The translations under genes and the position numbers were made by a program. Below are positions 31,852 through 41,252 of a stretch of DNA of 64,000 bases, one piece after another. Below the pieces are notes generated by a model. The model was not told where the DNA came from. It saw nothing but the letters and a program-made list of their open reading frames with translations, and searched no databases. Positions within the stretch are counted from its first letter, which is position 1, and every line of letters starts with the position of its first letter. This stretch comes from Vandiemenella viatica (Eukaryota; Arthropoda; Insecta; Orthoptera; Morabidae): positions 32,081,088 to 32,145,087 of the forward strand of contig CM061919.1 of NCBI GenBank assembly GCA_031002005.1, read 5' to 3'.

Positions 31852-32560
31852 TTTTCATGTGTAATTTTCGTCGCTTTTGTAACAAATCATCATTGAACTT
31901 CACTTCATCCATGAATGTCACTTAAACAGTGATATAGTAAGGTATTTAGTTTTAAAACGGTGTAATAAAAAATATTTATACCCATAGCCAAATGGGGAAC
32001 GCATCAAGGCCTCCAACACGAAGTTACAATCATCTACAAATAAAACCATAAACTGAATTTACTAACACCGAAAAATTCAGTCAAAATATATATTTTCGTA
32101 TCTACTTTTCGTTGCTTTTGTAAGAAATCATCATTTCTATTCACTTCTTCTACGAATGTTCACCGAAACACCGATATAGTAAAGTATTTAAGTTTAAAAA
32201 AGTATAATAAAAAATATTTAAACTCACAACCTATAGGTGAATGCATCAAGTTCTCCAGCATGAAGTTATAAGCATCTACAAATATAAAGATAAACTAAAG
32301 TTATTAAAACTGTTAAAGATGATAGGCTGCAGTCTACAACGAAAAACTCAAGCAAAATATGCATTTTCATCTGTTTGTCTTGGCCTTTTTATAACTAACC
32401 ATCATTTAAATTTTTCCTCTTCTACGAATGTTCACTAAAACAGTAATATTGTAAAATATTTAGCTTTAAAACCGTATAATAAAAAGTATTTAAACTCACA
32501 ACCAATATGGGAACGCATCACGTCCTCCAGCATGAAGTTATAATCATCCACAAATAAAAG
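31852..32560 (-). repeat. Three tandem units, each with a 48-base exon-like core
   Basis: Units start near 31852, 32090 and 32361 with the phrase TTTGTAAxAAATCATCATT or its variant, spacing about 240-270 bases. On the minus strand each holds a segment translating as D-x-x-N-F-x-L-E-x-x-M-x-S. The cores are at 32500-32547, 32228-32275 and about 31986-32033. The middle copy has TTTGTAG before and GTGAGT after, 48 bases, phase 1 at both sides. The first copy has lost its AG (TGG) and the third its GT. An ATG exon with a phase-1 GTAAGT donor lies upstream at 32944-32899. Confidence 0.55.
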
Positions 32561-32576
32561 GTTAAATTGATGTTAG

Positions 32577-32856
32577 TAGTGCATGGAAGGGAAAAGATGA
32601 CCATGACCACAAGCTGCCACTCGATTTCAGGCACAAGGGTGTGGGAAGATTCTCTTTTTTAGTTAAGGGTGTTAGGGATTGGAATGAATTACCAAGAGAA
32701 ATGATGAATAATTTACCAAGGACTTTGGAAGAATTTAAAGATAAAATTTGTAGAGGGCAAATGTAGGTAGGTGTAGGATAGGGGGAAGATGGGTGTGTAA
32801 GGAAATTCCCTCCGGAGCCTGGTCTCCATTGCAATTAAATTAAATAAAAAAAAATA
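32577..32856 (+). mobile_element. 5'-truncated LINE 3' end
   Basis: The plus strand reads FRHKGVGRFSFLVKGVRDWN then LPREMMNNLPRTLEEFKDKI and a stop at about 32766. This is the C-terminal end of a CR1-type ORF2 (RSFSVRGVRxWNxLPxEI). A short 3' UTR ends in TTAAATAAAAAAAAATAAAA. No target duplication longer than a few bases was found. Confidence 0.75.
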
Positions 32857-32898
32857 AAACTGTTAAATAATGTAAAAGACGAAACAATGTCGACTTAC

Positions 32899-32944
32899 CA
32901 CTAACAATCAGTGGTGTAACGTTGATGTTCTGTGATGACGACAT
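32899..32944 (-). CDS. Candidate first coding exon upstream of the polymerase remnant
   Basis: On the minus strand ATG at 32944 opens MSSSQNINVTPLIVS and runs into a consensus donor GTAAGT at 32898. The exon ends in phase 1, matching the start phase of the tandem 48-base exon-like segments downstream. It could be the start of the Polinton-type gene or of an unrelated host gene. No domain is recognised. Confidence 0.4.
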
Positions 32945-33254
32945 GGTAAACTAGAGAAGCAGGAAGACTGGCGAACTAGCCGTGATGCTTCTGCGAGACG
33001 ATCAGGAAGAATCAATCAGAGTGACCAGTTATCCCCCTGTTTTATGCTGGCTGCAGTTGGGGGCGCGAACTCCATGTATTGATCGGAGTATTGATAGCAG
33101 CTTGTGATTCAGAATGATGTAATCCCAAAGAACTGATTCACTTCGATGATTCACCATGCGTGTCCCGGATCTGCTCGTTTTAATAAATTCTCCGGTTTCC
33201 GGAAGTGTTGGGGGACGCCCCGCGCATGAGTCTATAGTCACAGCAGTCCGGCGC

Positions 33255-33697
33255 ATCGCCCCTCCGACAATATCGATTAACTAAGTTCCACGAGGTTTTT
33301 TTTTTTTTTTTTTTAGATGTCCTTGCTCCACTGCTCCGTTTGATACTCCAGAAAACACAGGCTACGCAGTTGCGTTACTAGATGCTAACACCAAGAAACT
33401 CTCATTTACCATCACGCTAATCATAAAGTAACATATGGATATAATACAATTTTTAATTGATTGTAAAATTGAAGTTGGTGGAAGTCGGAAATAGCTAATG
33501 AATTTCCTTAGCGTTGGGGGAGGCTAATTGCGTATTTCCATAGGGGAAGCGGGCGGAAGCCGGAAATTGCTAATGGATATCCTTAGCGGAAGTCGGAAAT
33601 AGATTTTCTTGTCGTTAATGGCTTTCCTGCGAAAACCGGAAGTCGTTAATGGATTTTTAAGTGATACTATTGCTATCCAGACCCCGCATTCGGACCC
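33255..33697. repeat. Spacer with four GGAAGTCGGAAAT-type repeats
   Basis: The motif GGAAGTCGGAAATAGCTAATG and variants recur at about 33480, 33555, 33585 and 33635, spaced 30 to 75 bases apart. A T-run lies at 33297-33314. No coding signal. Confidence 0.5.
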
Positions 33698-33956
33698 TAC
33701 TAGGATGAATTTTTGGTTGCCTCATTTCTAATTTTGTTTTTAGGCTTGTTCTCCGATTTATTGACCTTAAAGATCTTACTAGACCAGTTACTTAAAATCT
33801 CTGTCTTTTTAAAATCCTCAGTAACTTCTCCATCCTCATCTATAATTGTCTCAACACCCTCCCTTCCTCTCAGTTTTCTAATATAACCATAGATATTTTT
33901 AGATTCACAATTGTAAATGAAAACACCGTCTATTAGCAACTGGTTTTATTGATATA

Positions 33957-34004
33957 GGCTCAGACGCGTTTCGCCCTTGTGGAATGGGGCATCGTCAGTG
34001 ACTG
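33957..34004 (-). ncRNA. Hammerhead ribozyme motif, intact core
   Basis: Minus strand order: GTCA, CTGACGA, a stem II of TGCCCC against AAGGGC with an ATTCCAC loop, GAAAC, a minimal stem III, GCGTC, then TGAGC. CTGANGA, GAAA and GTC are the three conserved pieces of the hammerhead core in a type I arrangement. Stem I pairs TCA with TGA and little more. Self-cleavage would be after the C of GTC. This is inferred from sequence only. Confidence 0.65.
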
Positions 34005-34731
34005 TAGATATATATACATGTCGGTGTTAACAAAATTACAATATTAATATACATAACTAAGTAATAATAAACTACATTCTACTTACGACTTATGGTTGAG
34101 GCAATTACATGGTGGTCAGGAATAGCTCCATTTGCACTTTTTTGTGACGTGAACTGTAGTTATGGTTCCACATAACTATGAGAATAGCTATTGTTACCCT
34201 GTTTTTGGAGGTAACCCTACCACTGTTTTCAAAATATATTGATATTGACACTTTTTTGTCTGACGAATAGCAAAACCTTGTTGTTTACAACCTAATGTTT
34301 TTTTTCTTTGTTATGTAACGTCTGTGTCTATGTATTATTAAAATATGTCTCTGTTTGTGCAGTGGTGTCAGTGTTGTAATTTACTTTTTATGTGTATTAT
34401 ATTACAAACAGAGACATATTTTAATTATACATAGACACAACGTTACATTACAAAGAAAAAAACATTAGGTTGGCATCACTGTAAACAACAAAGTTTTGCT
34501 ATTCGTCAGACAAAAAAAGTGTCAATATCAATATATTTTGAAAACAGTGGTAGGGTTACCTCCAAAAACAGGGTAACAATAGCTATTCTCATAAAAGTGC
34601 AAATGGAGCTATTCCTGACCACCATGTAATTGCCTCAACCATAAGTCGTAAGTAGAATGTAGTTTATTATTAGTTAGTTATGTATATTAATATTGTAATT
34701 TTGTTAACACCAACATGTATATACATCCACA

Positions 34732-34777
34732 GTCACTGACGATGCCCCATTCCACAAGGGCGAATCGCGTCTGAGCT
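34732..34777 (+). ncRNA. Hammerhead ribozyme motif, core mutated
   Basis: This is the inverse partner of the motif at 33957-34004. It is identical through CTGACGA and stem II but has GAATC where the core needs GAAAC, so activity is unlikely. The two motifs point toward each other's ends, as expected from the palindromic arms. Confidence 0.6.
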
Positions 34778-35029
34778 TACATCAATAAAACCAGTTGCTA
34801 ATAGACGGTGTTTTCATTTACAATTGTGTAACAAGCAACTGCGGAAGGATGGTCAATATACCATATATTATTTTTAGATTCATTGGTCAAAGGTCTCCCT
34901 ACGCCGAAAATCCTCTTCATAACCCCAATGTTAGCCACCTTTTTGGTTAATATTAATTCCTTGTTTAGTTGTTTCAAATTTTCCCTACTACACTACTTTA
35001 CCTTAACCAGTGGCGTAGCTAGCGTGGGT

Positions 35030-36000
35030 GACACCCGGGACGGATATCGATGGTGTCACCCCTTGAAAACTTAAATCCAAAATTGAGTATATTATATCCA
35101 TCTTTTAGGTGTAAAATATGATATTAATAAAACATAATTAAATAAAAATTTATTTTTATTTAAAAATAATAGTTAATAAAATTGTAAGATTAACAACATT
35201 TAAAAGATATACAAATAAAATAAAAACAATTGCTTTCACAATCCCCTCTTTCTAGCTTTAACAACTGCAGACCCGTAAATCACATTTTCTAAATTAAAAA
35301 TTTGATTTACTTCATATTCAATAATCAATATGGCAAGATTTTAGCCACGTGTTGATCACTGGTGATCGAAAGTGGTTTTAGATTAATTTTAACTCCTCTG
35401 AAGACCGGGCCTCTCTTGCCTGATACTGTTCCGCACCGTCACCGCACCGACACGTTTCTTACTATTGGCGCTCACTCGGTCGAAGTTTGTCCAAAGGAAC
35501 CGGCATGTCGGCCGACCCGCGGCCATCATTGGATTGGTTTATGTTTTGACGGTATGGACCAGTTTCGGTCTGCTGGATGTGGAGAAGCGCATAGAGAGAG
35601 TTCGGAAATTTCCCTTCCCTTACGATCAAATGTTGTTTTCATGTTATTGTTGGTCTTAAAACAAGTGTCTTTTTTTTCATCCATGTTCATAAGATGTTCT
35701 TAACATGTAGGAATTGTTCTAGCATCTTCGCATTAATAAATCAAAACATTGCCAGAGTTGAAGATCAATTTTAAGACTCACAAAAATTGCAGCCGATATT
35801 TGCATTTGTAACGGGGACCTTCCACACCCGAATCGCACGCCGTAACCATACGCCAGACTAATCTAGAAGTACTGAAAAATATGTATTCAAACACATAAAA
35901 GTTGATTCGTGTTTTTTGATAGCAAAAATAGATGGTATAGAAAAAAAGTATATTCATTTTATCATGTTTGCAAACTTATTTTTCATTACACCTACATTCG
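35030..36000. other. Left interior of the large hAT-like element
   Basis: AT-rich, with a GC-richer stretch at 35390-35560. No motif of a transposase was recognised on either strand. Confidence 0.4.
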
Positions 36001-36004
36001 GACT

Positions 36005-36105
36005 GGTGACTCAAATGACTGCGTGCGGTTTGGATACTGAAGGCCCCGGTTCAAATCCCGGACTCCACTGTTTTTATTTTTTATTTTTTTTTTTATTTTT
36101 TATTA
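36005..36105 (+). mobile_element. SINE-like tRNA-related head with T-rich tail
   Basis: CCCCGGTTCAAATCCCGG at about 36046 is a B-box-like T-arm, preceded by a GTGCGGTTTGGATACTGAAGG segment. The A box is poor. What follows is a long T-rich run where an A-rich tail would be expected, so orientation and identity are uncertain. Confidence 0.35.
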
Positions 36106-36621
36106 TTTTTTTTTATTATCTTTCATTCCCCTGGAGAGCGATAGCTCTTTTCAGCCACATAGTATTTTACATTTTTCAATATCATGTTTTATTTACTCAT
36201 TTTGAACTTTACATTTTGTTTTTAGAATTTTTACAACATTATTGGTTTTCAATACATAGAATATAATTATAAACAGTTTAAGCAATTTTCCTAGATTAAT
36301 ACAATATAACTAAAACTATAACTAAAATTACATATTTCTAGTTTATTTACTTGATACAATTTAACTAATTTTACATATTTATTTATAGATTTTTTTTATC
36401 AACTTCAGCTTCTACACAGTGTACCTATAATTTTTTGGATTTTATTTGTTTGATTGTTCTCGTATCTTTTGCGGTGGACATAATTTCTGGCTTTGCAATT
36501 TAGTTTGTTTTGGTTTTCTGGTTGTGTTTATGTTTACACCGGATTTCCGCGTTCTGGCTTGTTGTTGCTGCGTGTGTGATCGGCAGATGTACTCGTTATT
36601 TGTCATCTAATTTGTCTTTGT

Positions 36622-39437
36622 CTAGTCTGCTTCTAATTCATCTTCTTCTTCTTCGTCTACCCACCTAGGTCTTTCGTCCAGATGTGGCGGTAATTGTTCG
36701 TTGTGTGTCAGGATGTTTTGTATATCGTCATCTTCTGTCTCTCTGTACATTTTTTCCCGGTTTAGGGCTATTATTTTAGGTGGGTAGATATATTTGAATT
36801 TTGGTTTTCTGTTCATGACTGGCTTTACTGTTAGTAGTCTATGCATGTCCGGTCTGTGTGTCATAAGTCTTTGTCCGTATCTTGCTCTGAGCATTGCCAG
36901 CCTTGTCTGCAGAGGTGTTATGTTCGCTAGGTCGTACACCAGTTCAGACGGAGTTCTGTAGTTTAGTCTCATGATACTCCGCAGTATTCGTCTTTCTGTC
37001 GAGTATAGTCTGTTTGCAGTTGTTTGTGCCATTCCAGCTAATGGTACCGTCGCATATTCTACTATTGGTCTTATGAATGTCTTGTATGTGTGAATTGCTG
37101 TTTGGTCGCTGCATCCATAAAAGCGTCCTTGAATCAGTCTGATTAGATTCTGTCGTTTCCTGATTTTGTTTAGAGTCTCTCTTAGGTGAGTTTTCCAGTT
37201 TAAGTATTTGTCTAGGTGGATTCCGAGATATTTTCCGTTGTCAGTTAGTGTCAGCTGTTGGTTCCATAGTGTCAGTTGTATGTCTTGTTGTCTTTGTTGT
37301 CTTTTCTTGGTTAAGTTTCTGTGTCTGAATAGGATCGTCTGTGTCTTTGCTGGATTTGGCTTGATACGCCACTTGCTCATCCAGTCTTGCAGTCTAGTCA
37401 GATACTGTGTAGCGCGTCTATTCACGGTTTCTGTGCTATACGCTGAGCACCAGTAGGCAGTGTCGTCAGTGTATTGAGCTGTTTCCTCGTCTGTTGCGTT
37501 TTCGTCTACTGTCGGTCCGTCTGAGCCATATAGTATGAAGAGTAGTGGGGAGGGGATTCCTCCCTGGGCCACTCCCGCCTCAGGTGTGAAATCGTCTGAT
37601 GTCGTCGCAGTGTACTGCACATTGTCTTGTCCGTATCTGGAAGTTAATAAGTCTGATTAGTTTACTTGGTATTCCTAGTTTGCTTAGTTTGTAGATTAGT
37701 CCGTCGTACCAGATCTTATCGAAAGCCCGTTTGATATCCAGGAAACCGCTAGTGTGCATTTTCCTTTGTTATAGCTTTTGGTTATGTGTGAGGTTAGTCG
37801 TAGTAGTGGGTCATTTGTCGAATGGTTCTGCCTGAATCCCGCCTGCGTGCTTGGGATTATATTTTTCTGTTCTACATAGTTTTTTAGTCGGTCAGTAATG
37901 ATTCTATCAAAAGTCTTCCCAATCACATTTAGTAGCGAAATTGGTCGGTACGAATTTGGGTCTGTCGTCGGTTTGTTTGGTTTTGGTATCATTACAGTTT
38001 TTGCTTTTCTCCAGGAAGTTGGTGTCGTCTCATTCGTCAGGCAGTAATTGAAAAGCATAGTTAGTATGGGGACTATTACTGTCATTGGTGCTTTTCTTAT
38101 GTAGGCCCTGCTGATTCCGTCGGGTCCTGGCGCCGAGTTTCTGCCTGTGTGTATAGCGGTCATTACATCTATGTCTGTTATGTCTCTGGTGGGTGACGTC
38201 GATTCTTCCTCCGTCATTACTGTTGGGGTTGTGAGAATGGTTGGTATTTGTCCCTCTACATGTTGTCTAAAGGTTTCGTCAAATAAGTCATTTTCTGGGA
38301 ATGAGTGAACTTCCTGTAGCGTTTGTCTGAAGGCTTCCGCTTTTAGTCTATTGTTTACTGTAGGGGTGTGGTCAATGATTAAGGTTGTAGGTTTGTCTTG
38401 TTTTTGTCCAGTTAGTATTTGGAATTTGCTCCAAAATTTTTTCCCTTCTCTATAGTCGAGCTTTCTGCAGGTCTCTTCCCATTCTCTTTGTCTGTAGTCT
38501 GAGATGATTCTTTTTATTTCATTGTTTAGTCTGTTCCAAACCGGTCGCAATGTCTGGTTGTTTGTGCGTTTTATTTCTCTATATATTCGTCTTTTTTGTT
38601 TACTAATGTAAGTGCTTCTGCTGGAATGGTTGGTTTCCAGTTGTCAATTGTTTTTGTTGATATTGCTTGGTCAGTCGCTGTCTGTATTGCGTTTTCTATT
38701 AGGGTGTTTACACTTTCCATGTCGTCGTTGTCCGTAATTGTCAAAGGAGCTTTCAGCGTCTTGGTGATTATATCACTGTATTTCGTCCAGTCTGCATTTT
38801 TTACTAGTTTTATGGTTCTCGTTTCTGGTCGTGGTGGTGGTCCCGGCGCAGCTGTGGTCGTATAAATGATTGGGATGTGGTCGCTCGTTATAGAGTCTTC
38901 TAGTCTTTGAAATTGTATTTTATCTGTCAAGCTATTGCTATAAAGAATGTGATCTGGGGTCGAGTGTCCTTGATGTCCTATGAATGTCGGTCCTCCTGTC
39001 TGTAGCCTGCATATGCCTGGCATTTAGGTCTCCCATCATGATAAAGTCTTTGAAAGTCATTAGGTATCTAAGAAAGTTGACAGGTATGTGGTCCCTTGGC
39101 GGGTTGTAAATGCAGGCTACTAGTAAGTCCCTGTCACCTAGTCTTGGTATTATTACCATAACCGCTTCCAGATTGTCGTACTGCAGTGGGAGGGGAGCAC
39201 GCCTAGCTGGAATGTCGTTTCGCACCACTATTGCTACCCCTCCTCTGCCGTCTTGTCTGTGTTTCGTGTGCGTCGTGTAGCCCTTTATTCTGGTTTGTTT
39301 ATCTGTTTTTTCCATGTCTCAGTTATCCCGGCAATGTGTATGTTGTTTTTATGGATGCAGCTTGTCAATATGGTTTTACAGTTTCTGAGTCCGCATGCGT
39401 TGACAAATAGAAGGTTACTGTTTTGTCTTTCGTCCAT
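36622..39437 (-). pseudogene. ORF2: endonuclease and reverse transcriptase with YTDD box
   Basis: From ATG 39437: LLFVNACGLRNCKTIL, then after a frameshift DGRGGVAIVVRND, FIMMGDLNARHMQATDR (frame shift again) and SITSDHIPIIYT. The reverse transcriptase runs NSAPGPDGISRAYIR, SYRPISLLNVIGKTFD and AGFRQNHSTNDPLLRL in 38550-37696. After another shift it continues VAQGGIPSPLLFILYG and QYTDDTAYWCS in 37620-36622. The catalytic box has Thr in place of the usual Ala; both Asp are present. The C-terminus is unusually acidic (WVDEEEEDELEAD). Three or more frameshifts make it inactive. Confidence 0.8.
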
Positions 39438-39481
39438 TTTGTCAACAAGTTTTGGTTGAGTCTGTGTCGCATTGTATTAAT

Positions 39482-40564
39482 TTAGCTCCAGTAATTTTTT
39501 CGGTATTTACTTACAGTGATGTGGAGATTGTTCCCTGTCTGATTTATCTGAAAGTCCTTCCTGTACACCTGCCTGAACACTTGTTTTAGGACTTGTATTA
39601 TTTCCTTCCTGCGGTCTTGAAAAAGGTTTATTAGTATTGTTGTAGTGGCCCTTATGTAATCATCTTGGTTGTTGTGTTGGTCTACAACTTCGTCGAAAGT
39701 TTCTGGCACTGGGGTTGGTTCGTCTATTAGTCTAATTTTTTGTATTGGTTTGTTTCGAAGTGGTTCTTTTGGCCTCATTGGGCATTTGATTGAGAGAGCC
39801 GAATGCTCTCCCTGGCAGTTACTGCATGTGGGTTTTTTTTCTGCGGGTTTGTTGCATTTGCTTATATGATGATCGGCTCCGCAGCCAGAGCACTTTGGGG
39901 CCTGTGTACAATGCTCAATCCCATGATCAAATGAGTGACATTTGTTGCATTGTCCTGGTAGAGGTGGTGGGGGGTGTGATTCCTCGATTTTGTGGATTTT
40001 TCCGAAGATTCTCAAGCCTTCGGTATGTAGTCTGTCAAGAGTTAGTTTGTCATGTGTTAAAATCCTAAAAAGTTTTGTTTCTTTCTGGAGGGCTCGTGAG
40101 GAGATTCTCCAAGCTTTGAAGGGGACCATTTGCTGACTTTTCATCTCATTTATGATGTCTTCGTCTGTAATGTCGTAGTCGACACCCTTTGCGACTACGC
40201 TGAAGGCTGGTTTATTTTCAGAGGGGGGGATGGTGGGGTTTTGTTTGTTTCTTAGAAGTCTAGTGGTCACTGTTTTTCCGTGGCATGAGATTATCAGCTT
40301 TGTTAGTAAACTGTCCATGTCCTGTCTTGTGCTTTTGACAATTAGGTCGCCATTTCGAGTATAATACATATTGTCAATTGTTTGTTCTGCTCCTTTGTGG
40401 TGTCCACGCATGTCTGTGTAAATCTCTTTGACAGTCACTGCTTTGGGTATTCCCTTGACCATGTGTGAATAGAGTTCTGTCGAGTCCTCTAGTTCTGTGT
40501 TTTGAGTGACATTGTTGCTGGAGCTGCTCTCAGACGAGCAGCTTGCCCTACGGCTGTTTGTCAT
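39482..40564 (-). CDS. LINE ORF1, open, with three zinc knuckles
   Basis: A 360-codon frame without interruption from ATG 40564. A Ser-rich start leads to a domain of about 150 residues ending IFGKIHKIEESHPPPP. Knuckles follow: CNKCHSFDHGIEHC, CSGCGADHHISKC and CSNCQGEHSALSIKC. The C-terminal 80 residues are predicted helical and end RKNYWS. It would coat element RNA. An intact ORF1 beside a broken ORF2 suggests fairly recent insertion. The intact state does not prove expression. Confidence 0.8.
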   Translation of the reverse strand: MTNSRRASCSSESSSSNNVTQNTELEDSTELYSHMVKGIPKAVTVKEIYTDMRGHHKGAEQTIDNMYYTRNGDLIVKSTRQDMDSLLTKLIISCHGKTVTTRLLRNKQNPTIPPSENKPAFSVVAKGVDYDITDEDIINEMKSQQMVPFKAWRISSRALQKETKLFRILTHDKLTLDRLHTEGLRIFGKIHKIEESHPPPPLPGQCNKCHSFDHGIEHCTQAPKCSGCGADHHISKCNKPAEKKPTCSNCQGEHSALSIKCPMRPKEPLRNKPIQKIRLIDEPTPVPETFDEVVDQHNNQDDYIRATTTILINLFQDRRKEIIQVLKQVFRQVYRKDFQINQTGNNLHITVSKYRKNYWS

Positions 40565-40637
40565 TCTGTGTATTGTTGTTCGTCAGTTGTTTTGTGTCCT
40601 GTCAAGCCGTGAGTGCTCTCCGCAGAGGAATAGCGTC

Positions 40638-40721
40638 GTCACCTTTCGTTATCACCGCTGGGTATCAGGGTGACTTCACTCCTATACTACACACCCGCGG
40701 GATTCCGAGTTATCAACTCGG
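40638..40721 (-). other. 5' leader of the diverged LINE with two hairpins
   Basis: CCGAGTT (40705-40711) pairs with AACTCGG (40715-40721), 7 bp with a 3-base loop. GTCACC (40638-40643) pairs with GGTGAC (40669-40674) around a 25-base loop that contains GTTATCACCGC, identical to the loop core of copy A. Between them GATTCCCGCGGGTG (minus strand GGAATCCCGC...) echoes the GGAACCCCCTGGTG of copy B. Confidence 0.6.
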
Positions 40722-40787
40722 GCCCTGAGGTGGATTAATCCCTATTTCTCGGAGGGGCAGAGAGGGTGCTCTGCGCGGAGTCACTGA

Positions 40788-41151
40788 CTAGCTTTGCACC
40801 TCAGTAGATCCGTCGTTCCTGAGTAGTTCTGTTCTGTCGTCTCCAGCTGAGGGATGTCTCCGTCCCCAAGGTCGGCGTGCTCCACGTAGTCGCCTCTCTT
40901 CAAAGACGTTCTTGTAGAAGTATCCAGGGGTCGCCTTCAGTAGAGATCGGGCTGCCTTTTTTTTTCTTGGCACAGGTCACAAGGTCTGACTTTGCTTTTT
41001 CAGAGATGAGAATGACCTGTGCACTGCTGACGTTTGCTTTTTTGTGATGTGTGACTGTGTCTCTCCGTAGCGGGCCTCTTATGGAGCCACAGATAAGTCG
41101 CTCTGGGTGCGGGCGTCTATTGGGCGACTTCACCATTCTCTGCCTTTCCAT
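40788..41151 (-). CDS. Unknown basic ORF pair joined at an A9 run
   Basis: An ATG at 41151 opens MERQRMVKSPNRRPHPERLI and reaches CAKKKKG at a run of nine A, after which this frame soon stops. The alternative frame from the same run continues AARSLLKATPGYFYKNVFEE to 40788. Together they would give about 120 codons with a -1 or +1 shift at the A run. The segment lies between the 5' end of one LINE and the 3' end of another and could be leader or 3' UTR of either. Not recognised. Confidence 0.3.
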
Positions 41152-41252
41152 TGTTGGCAGTGATTATTGGAGTTTTGTCCTAGGACATTTTCTCCTATTA
41201 ACAATGGTTTTGTCTTTCACTTCACGTACGGTGGGTCTTCATGTTGGTGAGT

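Larger units (their letters stand above)
33908..34868. mobile_element. Palindromic element with inverted hammerhead motifs
   Basis: TATTTTTAGATTCA at 33894-33907 and 34869-34882 is a 14-bp target duplication. Inside, two arms are nearly perfect inverse copies: from CAATTGTAAATGAAAACACC (33908) to TGTCTCTGTTTGT (about 34360) against about 34406-34838. A spacer of about 45 bases separates them, and the right arm lacks about 40 bases. An extra 30 bases follow the right arm. Each arm carries a hammerhead-ribozyme motif. Long target duplications and hammerheads are features of Penelope-like retroelements, so this may be a short derivative of one. It has no coding capacity. Confidence 0.75.
36622..40721 (-). 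mobile_element. Diverged Jockey-group LINE, near full length
   Basis: ORF1 with three zinc knuckles and ORF2 with endonuclease and reverse transcriptase lie on the minus strand, 44 bases apart. The 5' leader at 40565-40721 has two hairpins like those of Jockey-like copies A and B, although the proteins are clearly different. The 3' UTR is T-rich on the plus strand (about 36063-36600). It sits inside the large hAT-like element. The clade is uncertain: the ORF1 knuckles and the overall layout fit the Jockey superfamily. Confidence 0.8.

Noticed and set aside
33029..33256. 75-codon ORF on the minus strand
   Set aside because: No motif, no neighbour support; treated as a chance frame.
35362..35703. 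113-codon ORF in the GC-richer stretch
   Set aside because: No recognisable domain on either strand and no neighbouring exon signals.
36005..36062. A tRNA gene on the plus strand
   Set aside because: The T-arm is short by one base and the A box is poor; a SINE-like remnant is more likely.
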